NCBI GenBank assembly: GCA_041936745.1
Contig: JBHGWS010000049.1
Span: forward strand, 1 to 10,196
Source of the DNA: Darwinibacter acetoxidans_A
GTDB taxonomy: Bacteria > Bacillota > Limnochordia > Darwinibacteriales > Darwinibacteriaceae
Direction: 5' to 3'
Length of the DNA stretch: 10,196 nucleotides
The translations under genes were made by a program, and so were the position numbers. The notes under the pieces are model-generated. The model was not told the DNA's origin, made no database searches, and was given only the letters and a program-made list of their open reading frames with translations. Numbering within the stretch: position 1 is the stretch's first letter; each line of letters starts with the position of its first letter. This document shows, in pieces, positions 1-7,647 of this stretch.

Positions 1-6
1 TTTCAT
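1..6 (-). CDS. Start of next gene after lon (first two codons only), possibly ysxC/engB
   Basis: Three bases after the lon TAG stop, the minus strand reads ATG AAA and then leaves the window. A good Shine-Dalgarno GGGAGAG lies at 22..16, 9 nt before this ATG and inside the last codons of lon (Met-Gly-Glu-Gln-stop). This points to a real, translationally coupled gene. In Bacillus and many Clostridia the gene after lon is ysxC/engB, a GTPase needed for 50S ribosome assembly. That identity rests only on conserved gene order, because two codons carry no family information. Confidence 0.4.
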
Positions 7-9
7 GAT

Positions 10-2418
10 CTATTGCTCTCCCATCCAAGGCTGCTCCCCCCGGGCCTCTTCAGTTGGCGGCGGGAAACTTAACGCCCCTTCTTCTTCGGCCGGTTTTGGA
101 AAAAGAGCAAAATCCAAGACTTCATCCATGTGCTCCACAAAATCAATCTGCAGCTTATTTATGACATTCCTGGGCAGTTCATCCAAATCCCTGCGGTTTT
201 CCACGGGCAGTAAAACGTGGTTGATGCCGGCCCGGTGAGCCGCCAGGAGTTTTTCTTTCACACCCCCGATAGCCAAAATCCTGCCCCGCAAAGTGATTTC
301 ACCGCTCATTGAGATATCGTGGCGGACCCGCCGGTTCGTTAAGGCACTGGCCAGGGCAGTAGCAATCGTTATACCGGCGGAAGGCCCGTCCTTGGGTATT
401 GCCCCTTCGGGAATGTGCATATGAATGTCGCTTTTTTCATGGAACGAAGGATCGACGCCCAGCTCCAAAGCGCGAGAGCGCAGATAGCTTAAAGCCGCGT
501 GGGCCGATTCTTTCATAACATCCCCCAACTTACCGGTCAAGGTCAGGTTGCCTTTACCCGGTACAACCGTAACCTCGATGGTGAGGGTGCTGCCCCCCAT
601 CTGCGTGAAGGCCAGGCCCGTCGCCACGCCAACTTTAGCCTCCTCTTCGATGGTATCAAGCCTGTAGCGGGGTGCTCCCAAATACTTGTGTAAATTACTG
701 ACAGTAATCCGCGCATTACTCTGCGAGCCTTTCACTATTTCCGTGGCAACTTTCCGGCAGAGTGTGCCTAAAGCGCGCTCTAAATTACGGACCCCTGCCT
801 CTTTCGTGTACTCACTGATAATTTTATAGACGGTGTTATCGGAAATTTGAATCTGTTCCGCCTCCAGGCCGTGATTTTTCAGCTGTTTTGGCCAGAGGTG
901 GCGTTTAGCAATTTCAAATTTCTCCTGTTCCGTATAACCGGGTATTTCAATTATTTCCATCCGATCCCGCAGGGCCGGGGGGATAGAATACAAAACGTTG
1001 GCAGTAGTGATAAATAAAACTTCGGAAAGATCAAAGGGCACTTCCAGGTAGTGATCGCCAAAGACGTGATTTTGCTCCGGATCCAGGGCTTCTAAAAGCG
1101 CGGAGGAAGGATCCCCGCGGAAATCGGAGGAAAGCTTGTCGATTTCATCCAAGACGATCACGGGATTAATGCTTCCCACTGTTTTCATGGCTTGGATGAT
1201 CTTTCCGGGCATCGCCCCGATATAAGTGCGCCTGTGGCCGCGGATTTCCGCTTCATCGCGCACACCGCCCAGCGAGAGGCGTGTGAAATTCCGGTTTAAA
1301 GCATTCCCCACCGATTGAGCCAAGGAAGTTTTCCCCACTCCCGGCGGCCCCACTAAACAGAGAATGGGACCTTTTGAGGACTGCGTCAGCTGCCGCACGG
1401 CTAAAAACTCCAAAATCCTTTCTTTGACCTTATCCAAACCGTAGTGGTCTTGATCCAGCAGTTCTTCCGCTTTATTTAAATCCAAACGATCCTTGGTCCG
1501 CTCAGACCAGGGCAGTGACAGCAGCCAGTCAATATAATTGCGCACCACCGTGGCTTCCGCGCTCATTGCCGGCATCCGCTCCAGCCGGTGGATTTCATGC
1601 AGGGCTTTCGCCTTTGCTTCTTTCGGCAGTTTGGCTTTTTCCAGCCGCTCCCGGAACTGATCCCCTTCGGTGCCTTTTTCATCCCGCTCACCCAGTTCCG
1701 TCTGGATAGCTTTCATTTGCTCCCGCAGATAATACTCTCTTTGGGTTTTTTCCATCTGTTTGCGCACGCGCTGCTGAATGGTTTTTTCCAAACCCAGGAT
1801 TTCCCGCTCGCGATAAAGGATGCCTAAGATGTTTTCCAAGCGTTCGTCAGTTTGGAAAACCTCAAGCAGTTTCTGCTTTTCTTTAAACGAAATATTTAAT
1901 TGACTGGCAATTGTATCCGCCAAGCGGTGAGGATCTTCGATACTGTTCACGGATATTAAGATTTCCGCCGGGATACGCTTGCCAAGGCGTACATACTTCT
2001 CAAATTGTTCGCGCACAATGCGCTCCAGCGCCTTTAACTCAAATGAATCTATCTCTCCCATAGTTTGGGGAACAATGTTGACAACAGCATCATAGTAGCC
2101 ATCCGCATCTTCAATTTGCTCCAAAGTAACCCGATCCAGGCCTTCCACCAAAACCCTGACTTGTCCTTCCGGCACTTTGAGGATCTGCTTGATCTCACAC
2201 AAAGTACCCACTTTGTGAATATCTTCAGGCTGCGGTTCTTCCGTAGCCACTTCATGCTGAGCTGCCAAAACAATGCGCCGCTCCCTCAGTGTAGCTTGTT
2301 CCACGGCCGCAATGGACCTTGGGCGGCCCACCTCAAGCGGTGTCACCAGATAAGGGAATACCAGCGTTCCACGGAGAGGTAGCAACGGAAAGGTTTTATA
2401 ATTGTTTTCCTGAGCCAA
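10..2418 (-). CDS. lon: ATP-dependent protease Lon (LonA type)
   Basis: Cytosolic AAA+ serine protease that unfolds and degrades misfolded and regulatory proteins. The product is 802 aa (E. coli Lon is 784). The N-terminal substrate-binding domain opens with PLLPLRGTLVFP (11-22), followed by a charged coiled-coil stretch (about 205-285). The ATPase has Walker A GPPGVGKTS (357-365), Walker B VLDEID (422-427) and sensor TTAN (471-474). The protease domain has catalytic Ser680 in KDGPSAG and catalytic Lys723 in GGVKEK, at the same 43-residue spacing as E. coli S679/K722, so the enzyme should be active. The start is TTG, preceded by GGGGGTG 6 nt upstream; the protein aligns with other Lons from its first residues, so the start is well supported. 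The last 30 residues form a Pro/Glu-rich tail beyond the usual end. The gene lies 52 nt after lonB, in a gap with promoter-like sequence. Confidence 0.97.
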   Translation of the reverse strand: MAQENNYKTFPLLPLRGTLVFPYLVTPLEVGRPRSIAAVEQATLRERRIVLAAQHEVATEEPQPEDIHKVGTLCEIKQILKVPEGQVRVLVEGLDRVTLEQIEDADGYYDAVVNIVPQTMGEIDSFELKALERIVREQFEKYVRLGKRIPAEILISVNSIEDPHRLADTIASQLNISFKEKQKLLEVFQTDERLENILGILYREREILGLEKTIQQRVRKQMEKTQREYYLREQMKAIQTELGERDEKGTEGDQFRERLEKAKLPKEAKAKALHEIHRLERMPAMSAEATVVRNYIDWLLSLPWSERTKDRLDLNKAEELLDQDHYGLDKVKERILEFLAVRQLTQSSKGPILCLVGPPGVGKTSLAQSVGNALNRNFTRLSLGGVRDEAEIRGHRRTYIGAMPGKIIQAMKTVGSINPVIVLDEIDKLSSDFRGDPSSALLEALDPEQNHVFGDHYLEVPFDLSEVLFITTANVLYSIPPALRDRMEIIEIPGYTEQEKFEIAKRHLWPKQLKNHGLEAEQIQISDNTVYKIISEYTKEAGVRNLERALGTLCRKVATEIVKGSQSNARITVSNLHKYLGAPRYRLDTIEEEAKVGVATGLAFTQMGGSTLTIEVTVVPGKGNLTLTGKLGDVMKESAHAALSYLRSRALELGVDPSFHEKSDIHMHIPEGAIPKDGPSAGITIATALASALTNRRVRHDISMSGEITLRGRILAIGGVKEKLLAAHRAGINHVLLPVENRRDLDELPRNVINKLQIDFVEHMDEVLDFALFPKPAEEEGALSFPPPTEEARGEQPWMGEQ

Positions 2419-2424
2419 TTTCTA

Positions 2425-2431
2425 CACCCCC
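2425..2431 (-). promoter_or_regulatory. Ribosome binding site of lon (supports TTG start)
   Basis: On the minus strand GGGGGTG ends 6 nt before the TTG at 2418. It is not a perfect AGGAGG but is well spaced. No ATG or GTG start that preserves the conserved N-terminus lies nearby, so this site decides the TTG start. Confidence 0.6.
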
Positions 2432-2439
2432 ACGTTCAT

Positions 2440-2468
2440 ATCTTATCTTATTGTATCATACATTGCAA
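2440..2468 (-). promoter_or_regulatory. Possible sigma-A promoter of lon
   Basis: In the AT-rich 52-nt gap after lonB, the minus strand has TTGCAA (2468-2463), a 17-bp spacer, and TAAGAT (2445-2440). Each hexamer matches the sigma-A consensus at 4 of 6 positions. Transcription would start near 2433, leaving a short leader with the ribosome binding site. Overlapping TACAAT and TATGAT alternatives make the exact -10 uncertain. It would let lon be expressed independently of lonB. No CIRCE or CtsR operator was seen. Confidence 0.35.
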
Positions 2469-2470
2469 AA

Positions 2471-4171
2471 TCAGGGAATTGCCCCGGGGGTGATTTTGGC
2501 TGCGGCCCCCAACAAACCCGCCTGCTCCCTTGGGGAAGCGGGCCGGGATTTCAACAACTCGCCTTGATCCAGCAAGGCGGCTTTAAGCACTTCTTCGATC
2601 GTTTCCACTGCCACAATTTTCGGCCCATCGGCTTCCTGCAGAAAGTCCTGCCAGTTTTCCTTGGGCAGGAGCACTTTTTCCACCCCCGCCTCTCTTGCGG
2701 CCCTAATTTTCGGTACTATGCCGCCAACCGCGCGCACGGCCCCGTGAATTGTCACTTCGCCTGTCATGGCGACTGTGTTGGCCACCGCCTTTTGGCTCAC
2801 CGCCGAAGCCACGGCAGTCAGCATGCCGATGCCGGCGGAGGGCCCGTCTACGGGCACGCCCCCGGGGAAGTTAATATGGATGTCGTAATCCTGCAGCCTC
2901 AGCCCCCAGAGAGATTTTAAAACAGTCAGAGAATTATCCACAGAAGAGCGAGCCTGCGAACGGCGCTTCACTTTCCGCCCCAAGCGGCCTACCTCTTCTT
3001 CTTCCATGACGCCCGTTACCACAAGGGTACCGCTGCCTTTTTCGACCGGCGTTGCACTCGCTTCCACTTCCAGAAGCGTACCGACATTGGGGCCGTACAT
3101 GGCCAGGCAGTTGACAACGCCGACGGCCGGTTTTGCCCTGATTTGATTTAAAAGCCTGGGTGTGTACTGGCCGCAGTTTAAAACCCATTCGATATCTGCC
3201 TTTTCAATCTTCTTTCGCCCTTCGGTGAGCACAACCCCCGCGGCGATCTGGACGATATTCACCGCCTCCCGCCCGTTAGCCGCAAACCGCTCAACTTCAG
3301 CCAAGGCGGCTTCTTCTAAGGGAAACTCTATTTTCACTGCGGCATTCTTGGCAATTACGCCGATTTCAGCGGGAGTTAAGTTGCGAAAATAGATCTCCAG
3401 GCAGCGGGAACGCAAGGCCGGCGGCAGTTCCCCCGGCAGCCTGGTGGTGGCGCCCACCAGCCTGAAATCGGCGGGCAGGCCGTTTTGGAAGATATCGTGA
3501 ATATGCATGGGTATATTCGTATCCTCCGCCGAGTAATAAGCGCTGTCCAAAAACACCTTGCGATCTTCCAAGACCTTCAACAGTTTATTCAACTGAATGG
3601 GGTGTAATTCGCCAATTTCGTCAATAAATAAAACCCCTCCGTGGGCCTTGGTTACTGCACCCGGCTTCGGTTGGGGTATGCCGGCAACCCCCAAGGGGCC
3701 GGCACCTTGATAGATGGGATCGTGCACCGATCCCAAAAGCGGATCGGCAATACCCCGTTCGTCAAAACGGGCAGTAGTGGCATCCACTTCAACAAAGGCC
3801 GCATCCTGCCTAAAAGGCGACAGGGGATTCTGCTTGGCCTCCGCCAAAACCACCCGGGCCGCCGCCGTCTTGCCGATGCCGGGGGGCCCGTAGATTATGA
3901 CATGCTGGGGATTAGGCCCGCAGAGCGCCGCCCTTAAGGCCTTTAAACCATCAGCTTGGCCGATTATTTCCCGGAGGCTTTCGGGCCTGGTCTTCTCCGC
4001 CAAAGGTTCGCTGAGCGAAATGCTCTTTAACCGCCTCAATTTGTCCATTTCTTTTCTTGATTCCCGGTCTACAGCCGTTTTGGTACCCCTCTGCTGCCTG
4101 AGAAGATTCCAAAAATAAAGTCCGATAACCACTGCAAAAAACAGGTTGATTAAGCCCAGTATTCCCATCAT
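2471..4171 (-). CDS. lonB: Membrane-anchored ATP-dependent protease LonB
   Basis: Lon-family AAA+ protease of the LonB type; in Bacillus subtilis it is a sporulation (forespore) protease. From the ATG at 4171 the product is 566 aa. Residues 2-25 form one hydrophobic helix followed by positive residues (LLRQQR), which suits a membrane anchor with the enzyme in the cytoplasm. There is no long Lon substrate-binding domain. Walker A GPPGIGKT is at 95-102, Walker B LFIDE ends at 184-185, the catalytic serine is Ser445 in VDGPSAG and the catalytic lysine Lys488 in GGIVPK, again 43 residues apart. An upstream in-frame GTG at 4246 would add 25 residues, but it lies inside the terminator hairpin and lacks a ribosome binding site. 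The 4171 ATG has AAGGAG 9 nt upstream. A second ATG follows at once (4168). The C-terminal 30 residues form an unconserved-looking tail. Confidence 0.95.
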   Translation of the reverse strand: MMGILGLINLFFAVVIGLYFWNLLRQQRGTKTAVDRESRKEMDKLRRLKSISLSEPLAEKTRPESLREIIGQADGLKALRAALCGPNPQHVIIYGPPGIGKTAAARVVLAEAKQNPLSPFRQDAAFVEVDATTARFDERGIADPLLGSVHDPIYQGAGPLGVAGIPQPKPGAVTKAHGGVLFIDEIGELHPIQLNKLLKVLEDRKVFLDSAYYSAEDTNIPMHIHDIFQNGLPADFRLVGATTRLPGELPPALRSRCLEIYFRNLTPAEIGVIAKNAAVKIEFPLEEAALAEVERFAANGREAVNIVQIAAGVVLTEGRKKIEKADIEWVLNCGQYTPRLLNQIRAKPAVGVVNCLAMYGPNVGTLLEVEASATPVEKGSGTLVVTGVMEEEEVGRLGRKVKRRSQARSSVDNSLTVLKSLWGLRLQDYDIHINFPGGVPVDGPSAGIGMLTAVASAVSQKAVANTVAMTGEVTIHGAVRAVGGIVPKIRAAREAGVEKVLLPKENWQDFLQEADGPKIVAVETIEEVLKAALLDQGELLKSRPASPREQAGLLGAAAKITPGAIP

Positions 4172-4180
4172 ACACCAACT

Positions 4181-4186
4181 CTCCTT
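4181..4186 (-). promoter_or_regulatory. Ribosome binding site fixing the lonB start
   Basis: AAGGAG on the minus strand lies 9 nt before the ATG at 4171. It decides between this start and the longer frame opening with GTG at 4246, whose first codons lie in the right arm of the terminator hairpin. Confidence 0.8.
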
Positions 4187-4205
4187 CCCAAGACTTACAC
4201 CATTT

Positions 4206-4214
4206 ATTATGCCC
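4206..4214 (-). promoter_or_regulatory. Possible lonB promoter -10 element (sigma-F-like)
   Basis: Between the clpX terminator and the lonB ribosome binding site the minus strand reads GGGCATAAT. It fits the forespore sigma-F -10 pattern as I recall it (GGnnAnAnT) and also contains CATAAT, 5 of 6 matches to a sigma-A -10. No good -35 of either type is visible at the right distance, because that position falls in the terminator stem. Bacillus subtilis lonB is known to be sigma-F dependent, which makes the match worth recording, but the assignment is an inference. Confidence 0.25.
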
Positions 4215-4223
4215 TGGAAAGGC

Positions 4224-4252
4224 AAAAAGATGAGGTGGTTTCCCACCTCATC
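4224..4252 (-). terminator. Intrinsic terminator after clpX
   Basis: A perfect 10-bp stem (GATGAGGTGG at 4229-4238 paired with CCACCTCATC at 4243-4252) is closed by a GAAA tetraloop on the minus strand and followed by five T (4228-4224). It lies 18 nt beyond the clpX stop. It should end most transcripts of the tig-clpP-clpX unit and separate lonB from it. Confidence 0.88.
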
Positions 4253-4270
4253 CCGCTTAAATCTGCGCTG

Positions 4271-5518
4271 TTAAGCGCTTTCTTCTTTTTGGCTCCGGAC
4301 CAAAAGCGGCGCCTCTTTCTGTTCCACCGATGCTCTGGTTATGACACACTTTTCCACATTCTTCTCGGAAGGGATATTGTACATCACATCGAGCATTAAG
4401 TCTTCCAAAACAGTCCGCAGGCCCCGTGCCCCGGTCTTTTGCTCCAACGCTTTTTCAGCAATCAGGCGGAGCGCTTCCTCTTCAAACTCCAAAACCACCC
4501 CGTCCATCTGCAAAAGCTTCTGGAACTGTTTAACTAAAGCATTTTTCGGCTCGGTCAAGATGCGCACCAAAGCGTCTGCATCCAAAGCATCCAGGGTGCA
4601 GACCACGGGTACCCGGCCGATAAATTCCGGGATCAGCCCAAAGCGCAGCAGATCCTCAGGCATGCTTTGGCGGAAGATATCGCCGATGTTTTTTTCTTCC
4701 CGCGTGCGGATATCCGCGCCAAAGCCAATCGTCTTTTGGCCCACCCGCCGTTCAATGATTTTCTCCAGGCCGTCAAAAGCACCGCCGCAGAGAAACAAAA
4801 TGTTAGTCGTATCTATTTGGATAAACTCCTGATGGGGGTGTTTGCGCCCGCCCTGCGGCGGCACGCTGGCAACCGTCCCTTCCAGGATCTTCAGCAGTGC
4901 CTGCTGCACGCCTTCACCGGAAACATCTCGAGTAATCGAGGGGTTTTCGGATTTTCTCGCTATTTTATCCACTTCATCGATGTAGATTATGCCTCGTTCG
5001 GCCCTTTCCACATCGTAATCGGCTGCTTGAATCAACTTCAGGAGGATGTTTTCCACATCTTCACCCACGTAGCCCGCTTCCGTCAGGCTGGTGGCATCCG
5101 CGATAGCGAAGGGGACATTCAAAATCTTGGCTAAAGTCTGCGCTAAAAACGTTTTACCGCTGCCGGTGGGGCCCAACATGAGGATGTTGCTTTTTTGCAG
5201 TTCCACATCGTCGCTTTTGAAGTTGCTGTTAATCCGCTTATAGTGGTTAAAAACAGCTACAGCCAACGATTTTTTGGCTTCATCCTGCCCAATCACATAC
5301 TCATCCAGGCTGGCGCGGATTTCCCGCGGCTTCAGTACGTTATTCAGTTCGATATCATATTCCTCGGTGAACTCTTCGTCGATGATCTCGTTGCAGAGTT
5401 CAACGCATTCATCACAAATATAGACCCCGGGCCCGGCGATGAGCTTTTTAACCTGTTCTTGCATCTTTCCGCAAAAAGAACACTTTAGTTGTCCTTTTTC
5501 ATCGCCAAATTTGAACAT
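4271..5518 (-). CDS. clpX: ATP-dependent Clp protease ATP-binding subunit ClpX
   Basis: AAA+ unfoldase that recognises tagged or native substrates and feeds them to the ClpP chamber. The product is 415 aa from the ATG at 5518. The N-terminal zinc-binding dimer domain has the four cysteines C13, C16, C35 and C38. Walker A GPTGSGKT is at 116-123, the substrate-gripping pore loop GYVG at 149-152, Walker B IDE ends at 181-182, the RKH loop is at 225-227, and the IGF loop that docks on ClpP at 264-266. All are intact, so it should work with the ClpP encoded just upstream. A TTG one codon earlier (5521) could also serve, but the ATG gives the usual MFKFG...KGQLKCSFCGK beginning. The SD-like GAGGTGA sits just upstream, overlapping the clpP stop region. 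Only 4 nt separate the genes, so coupling is likely. Confidence 0.97.
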   Translation of the reverse strand: MFKFGDEKGQLKCSFCGKMQEQVKKLIAGPGVYICDECVELCNEIIDEEFTEEYDIELNNVLKPREIRASLDEYVIGQDEAKKSLAVAVFNHYKRINSNFKSDDVELQKSNILMLGPTGSGKTFLAQTLAKILNVPFAIADATSLTEAGYVGEDVENILLKLIQAADYDVERAERGIIYIDEVDKIARKSENPSITRDVSGEGVQQALLKILEGTVASVPPQGGRKHPHQEFIQIDTTNILFLCGGAFDGLEKIIERRVGQKTIGFGADIRTREEKNIGDIFRQSMPEDLLRFGLIPEFIGRVPVVCTLDALDADALVRILTEPKNALVKQFQKLLQMDGVVLEFEEEALRLIAEKALEQKTGARGLRTVLEDLMLDVMYNIPSEKNVEKCVITRASVEQKEAPLLVRSQKEESA

Positions 5519-5522
5519 CAAA

Positions 5523-6110
5523 TCACCTCACCTTAGTCAAAATCCCGTCAATTAGCCCATAATCAACTGCCTCCTGCGAGGACATGTAAAAGTCTCGGTC
5601 CGTATCCCGTTCAATCTTCTCCAAAGTTTGGTTCGTGTGGTGCTGAAGGATTTCATTGATCCTCGTTTTCAAAAGCAAAATTTCTTTTGCCTGGATTTCT
5701 ATTTGGCTTGCCTGGCCGTGTGCACCGCCTAAGGGCTGGTGGATCATGATCCGCGAGTTAGGCAGAGCGTAACGCTTGCCTGCGGTACCGGCCGTCAACA
5801 GCAGCGCTCCCATACTGGCCGCCATACCCACGCAGATGGTGGAAACGTCCGCTTTAATGTACTGCATGGTGTCGTAGATGGCCAGCCCAGAATAGACTAC
5901 CCCCCCGGGACTGTTAATATACAGATGGATGTCCTTATCGGGATCTTCCGATTCCAGAAATAACAGCTGGGCGATGACCAGGTTGGCAATATGGTCGTTG
6001 ACCGGCCCGCCGATGAATATAATCCTATCTTTCAAGAGGCGGGAATATATATCGAAAGCCCGCTCTCCCCGATTGGTTTGTTCGACAACCATAGGAATCA
6101 AAGCACTCAT
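5523..6110 (-). CDS. clpP: ATP-dependent Clp protease proteolytic subunit ClpP
   Basis: Serine peptidase forming the tetradecameric chamber that degrades proteins unfolded by ClpX or other Clp ATPases. The product is 195 aa, the usual length. The catalytic triad is Ser99 (in GMAASMGA), His124 (in MIHQPLGG) and Asp173 (in DRDFYM), each one residue later than in Bacillus subtilis ClpP. The start MSALIPMVVEQTNRGERAFD matches the family N-terminus; a second Met at residue 7 is a less likely start. The ATG shares its A with the tig stop codon (TAATG) and has GGGAG upstream inside tig. The gene is therefore coupled to tig before it and clpX after it. Confidence 0.98.
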   Translation of the reverse strand: MSALIPMVVEQTNRGERAFDIYSRLLKDRIIFIGGPVNDHIANLVIAQLLFLESEDPDKDIHLYINSPGGVVYSGLAIYDTMQYIKADVSTICVGMAASMGALLLTAGTAGKRYALPNSRIMIHQPLGGAHGQASQIEIQAKEILLLKTRINEILQHHTNQTLEKIERDTDRDFYMSSQEAVDYGLIDGILTKVR

Positions 6111-7483
6111 TACTCTCCCTGCCTTTCAATCAGCTCATTTTCTTCTTCCGCCCCTGCCGCGTCTTTCGCCTCGGCGGCAGGCACCTCAGTAACTACAGCC
6201 TTCTCTATTATAAGGTTCATCGTCTTTTCCCGTTCCAGGGATAATTTGATGTTCTCTCTCTGCCCTTCCCAGTACTGCCTGATATTTTTCTCCACTTCCG
6301 GATCTAAATCGGCATTGGAGTCAAAGTATTCCTCAATCTTATTATCGACTTCTTCTTCGCTGACTTCAATCCCTTCCTGTTTCGCCACAGATTCCAAAAT
6401 TAAATCGTGGACGACTTGGGTTAAAGCCTGCGGCGCAAAATCTTCCCTCAAATCATCGGCAGTTTTCTTCGTGATTTCCAGATAAGTCTCTTCGTTGATT
6501 CCCTGCCGCTGCATCTCTATAAGAAAGTTTTGTTTTAAATGTTCTGCCTGGTGATCAACCATGGACTTGGGCACTTCGATTTTAGTATCCTCAGCAATCA
6601 GTTCTAATAGTCTATTCTCCAACTGAGCTTGGGTTCTGCGGGTAGCGTCGTCCTCTAAGTTTTTCCGAATCTCCGCTTTTAATTCGTCCAGCGTATCAAA
6701 ATCACTGATGTCCTTGACGAATTCATCATCGATTTCCGGCAGGGATTTTTCTTTCAGTTCTTTTACCGTAACCTTGAAGACGGCCTCTTTGCCCGCCAAT
6801 TCCTCCGCGTGGTAGTCCGAGGGGAAAGTGACGGTAACTTCCGCCTCTTCTCCCACTTCTTTACCAATCAGCTGCTCTTCAAACCCGGGGATAAATTGCC
6901 CCGAACCTATTTCCAAGGTTTGGTTTTCTCCGGCCCCGCCGCTGAACGGCCGGCCGTCTATGTAACCGATAAAATCGATGACGGCAAAATCGCCCCGGCG
7001 CACATCACTGCGCCCGTCCACGACTATGAGCTGTGCTGCCCGTTCTTGTTGGCCTTTCAGGACGTTTTCCACATCTTCAGCCGTAATTTCAATTATTTCC
7101 CTTTCCACTTCCAGGCCTTCGTAATTGCCTAATTCTACTTCCGGATACACATCCACTTCGAAAGTGAATTGAGCCCCTTCACCCGGCTCAATGCTTTTCA
7201 CATCCGCCTCGGGCTGCTCCACGGGCCTAATCTCGGTCTCCGCCAAGGCATGTTGGTAGGTTTTCGGCAGAAGAATGTCAAGGGCTTCCTCCAAGAACAC
7301 GCCTACGCCGTAATTTAGTTCAATAATCTTTCTCGGGGCCCGCCCTTTTCTAAATCCGGGGATGCTGATTTGTTTCCTCATTGTGCGGTATGCTTGTTCA
7401 ATGGCGTTTTCGAGAACATCCGCCGTCACATCCACCGTTAAGCGCACTCTGCTGTTCTCGAGTTTCTCCAGACTTGTTTTCAT
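6110..7483 (-). CDS. tig: Trigger factor (ribosome-associated chaperone and prolyl isomerase)
   Basis: Binds the ribosome near the exit tunnel and shields emerging chains. The product is 457 aa, slightly longer than the usual 430 or so. The N-terminal ribosome-binding domain carries the signature GFRKGRAP (43-50). An FKBP-type prolyl isomerase domain spans about 163-246 (GDFAVIDFIGYIDGRPFSGG, then GSGQFIPGFEEQLIG). The remaining helical part (about 250-440) forms the chaperone arms, ending in an acidic Ala/Glu-rich tail (about 430-457) that accounts for the extra length. The ATG at 7483 is preceded by AAGGGAG with 7-nt spacing. It is the first protein gene of the tig-clpP-clpX unit. I see no promoter of its own in the short leader, so transcription may come through the two upstream tRNA genes. 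Confidence 0.97.
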   Translation of the reverse strand: MKTSLEKLENSRVRLTVDVTADVLENAIEQAYRTMRKQISIPGFRKGRAPRKIIELNYGVGVFLEEALDILLPKTYQHALAETEIRPVEQPEADVKSIEPGEGAQFTFEVDVYPEVELGNYEGLEVEREIIEITAEDVENVLKGQQERAAQLIVVDGRSDVRRGDFAVIDFIGYIDGRPFSGGAGENQTLEIGSGQFIPGFEEQLIGKEVGEEAEVTVTFPSDYHAEELAGKEAVFKVTVKELKEKSLPEIDDEFVKDISDFDTLDELKAEIRKNLEDDATRRTQAQLENRLLELIAEDTKIEVPKSMVDHQAEHLKQNFLIEMQRQGINEETYLEITKKTADDLREDFAPQALTQVVHDLILESVAKQEGIEVSEEEVDNKIEEYFDSNADLDPEVEKNIRQYWEGQRENIKLSLEREKTMNLIIEKAVVTEVPAAEAKDAAGAEEENELIERQGE

Positions 7484-7510
7484 TGTTAGTCTCCCTTCCC
7501 TATCAACGCG

Positions 7511-7533
7511 AAAAAACTACACCTGCCGGTGTA
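7511..7533 (-). terminator. Weak terminator-like hairpin between tRNA-Leu and tig
   Basis: On the minus strand a 6-bp stem (TACACC at 7533-7528 with GGTGTA at 7523-7518, loop GGCA) is followed by one G and six T (7516-7511). Only three of the six pairs are G-C, so termination would be partial. It lies 18 nt after tRNA-Leu and 27 nt before the tig ATG. It may release the tRNA transcript while letting some polymerase into tig. Confidence 0.45.
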
Positions 7534-7550
7534 TCCGGGTATAAAAAAAA

Positions 7551-7635
7551 TGGTGCAGGCGGAGAGAGTCGAACTCTCACGGGGTTAACCACTAGATCCT
7601 AAGTCTAGCGCGTCTGCCAATTCCGCCACGCCTGC
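7551..7635 (-). tRNA. tRNA-Leu (anticodon UAG)
   Basis: The minus strand folds as a class II tRNA of 85 nt with an encoded CCA. The acceptor stem is GCAGGCG/CGCCTGC with discriminator A. The anticodon stem CTAGA/TCTAG encloses loop CTTAGGA, giving anticodon TAG (reads CUA and probably other CUN leucine codons). A long variable arm and a T arm with GTTCGACTC follow. Eight T residues (7550-7543) come directly after CCA. Confidence 0.96.
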
Positions 7636-7641
7636 ACTGTC

Positions 7642-7647
7642 ATTATA
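7642..7647 (-). promoter_or_regulatory. TATAAT in the tRNA-Lys/tRNA-Leu spacer
   Basis: The 17-nt spacer between the tRNAs contains a perfect TATAAT on the minus strand, placed so that transcription would begin at about the first base of tRNA-Leu. The -35 position falls inside tRNA-Lys and shows no TTGACA-like hexamer. It may be a weak internal promoter or a chance AT-rich processing spacer. Confidence 0.2.

Noticed and set aside
2065..2382. Plus-strand open frames antisense to lon, lonB, clpX and tig (for example 2065-2382, 2564-2920, 4341-4832, 4667-5134, 5991-6485)
   Set aside because: They lie wholly within strongly supported genes on the other strand, have no ribosome binding sites I could justify, and their translations are low-complexity shadows of the real frames.
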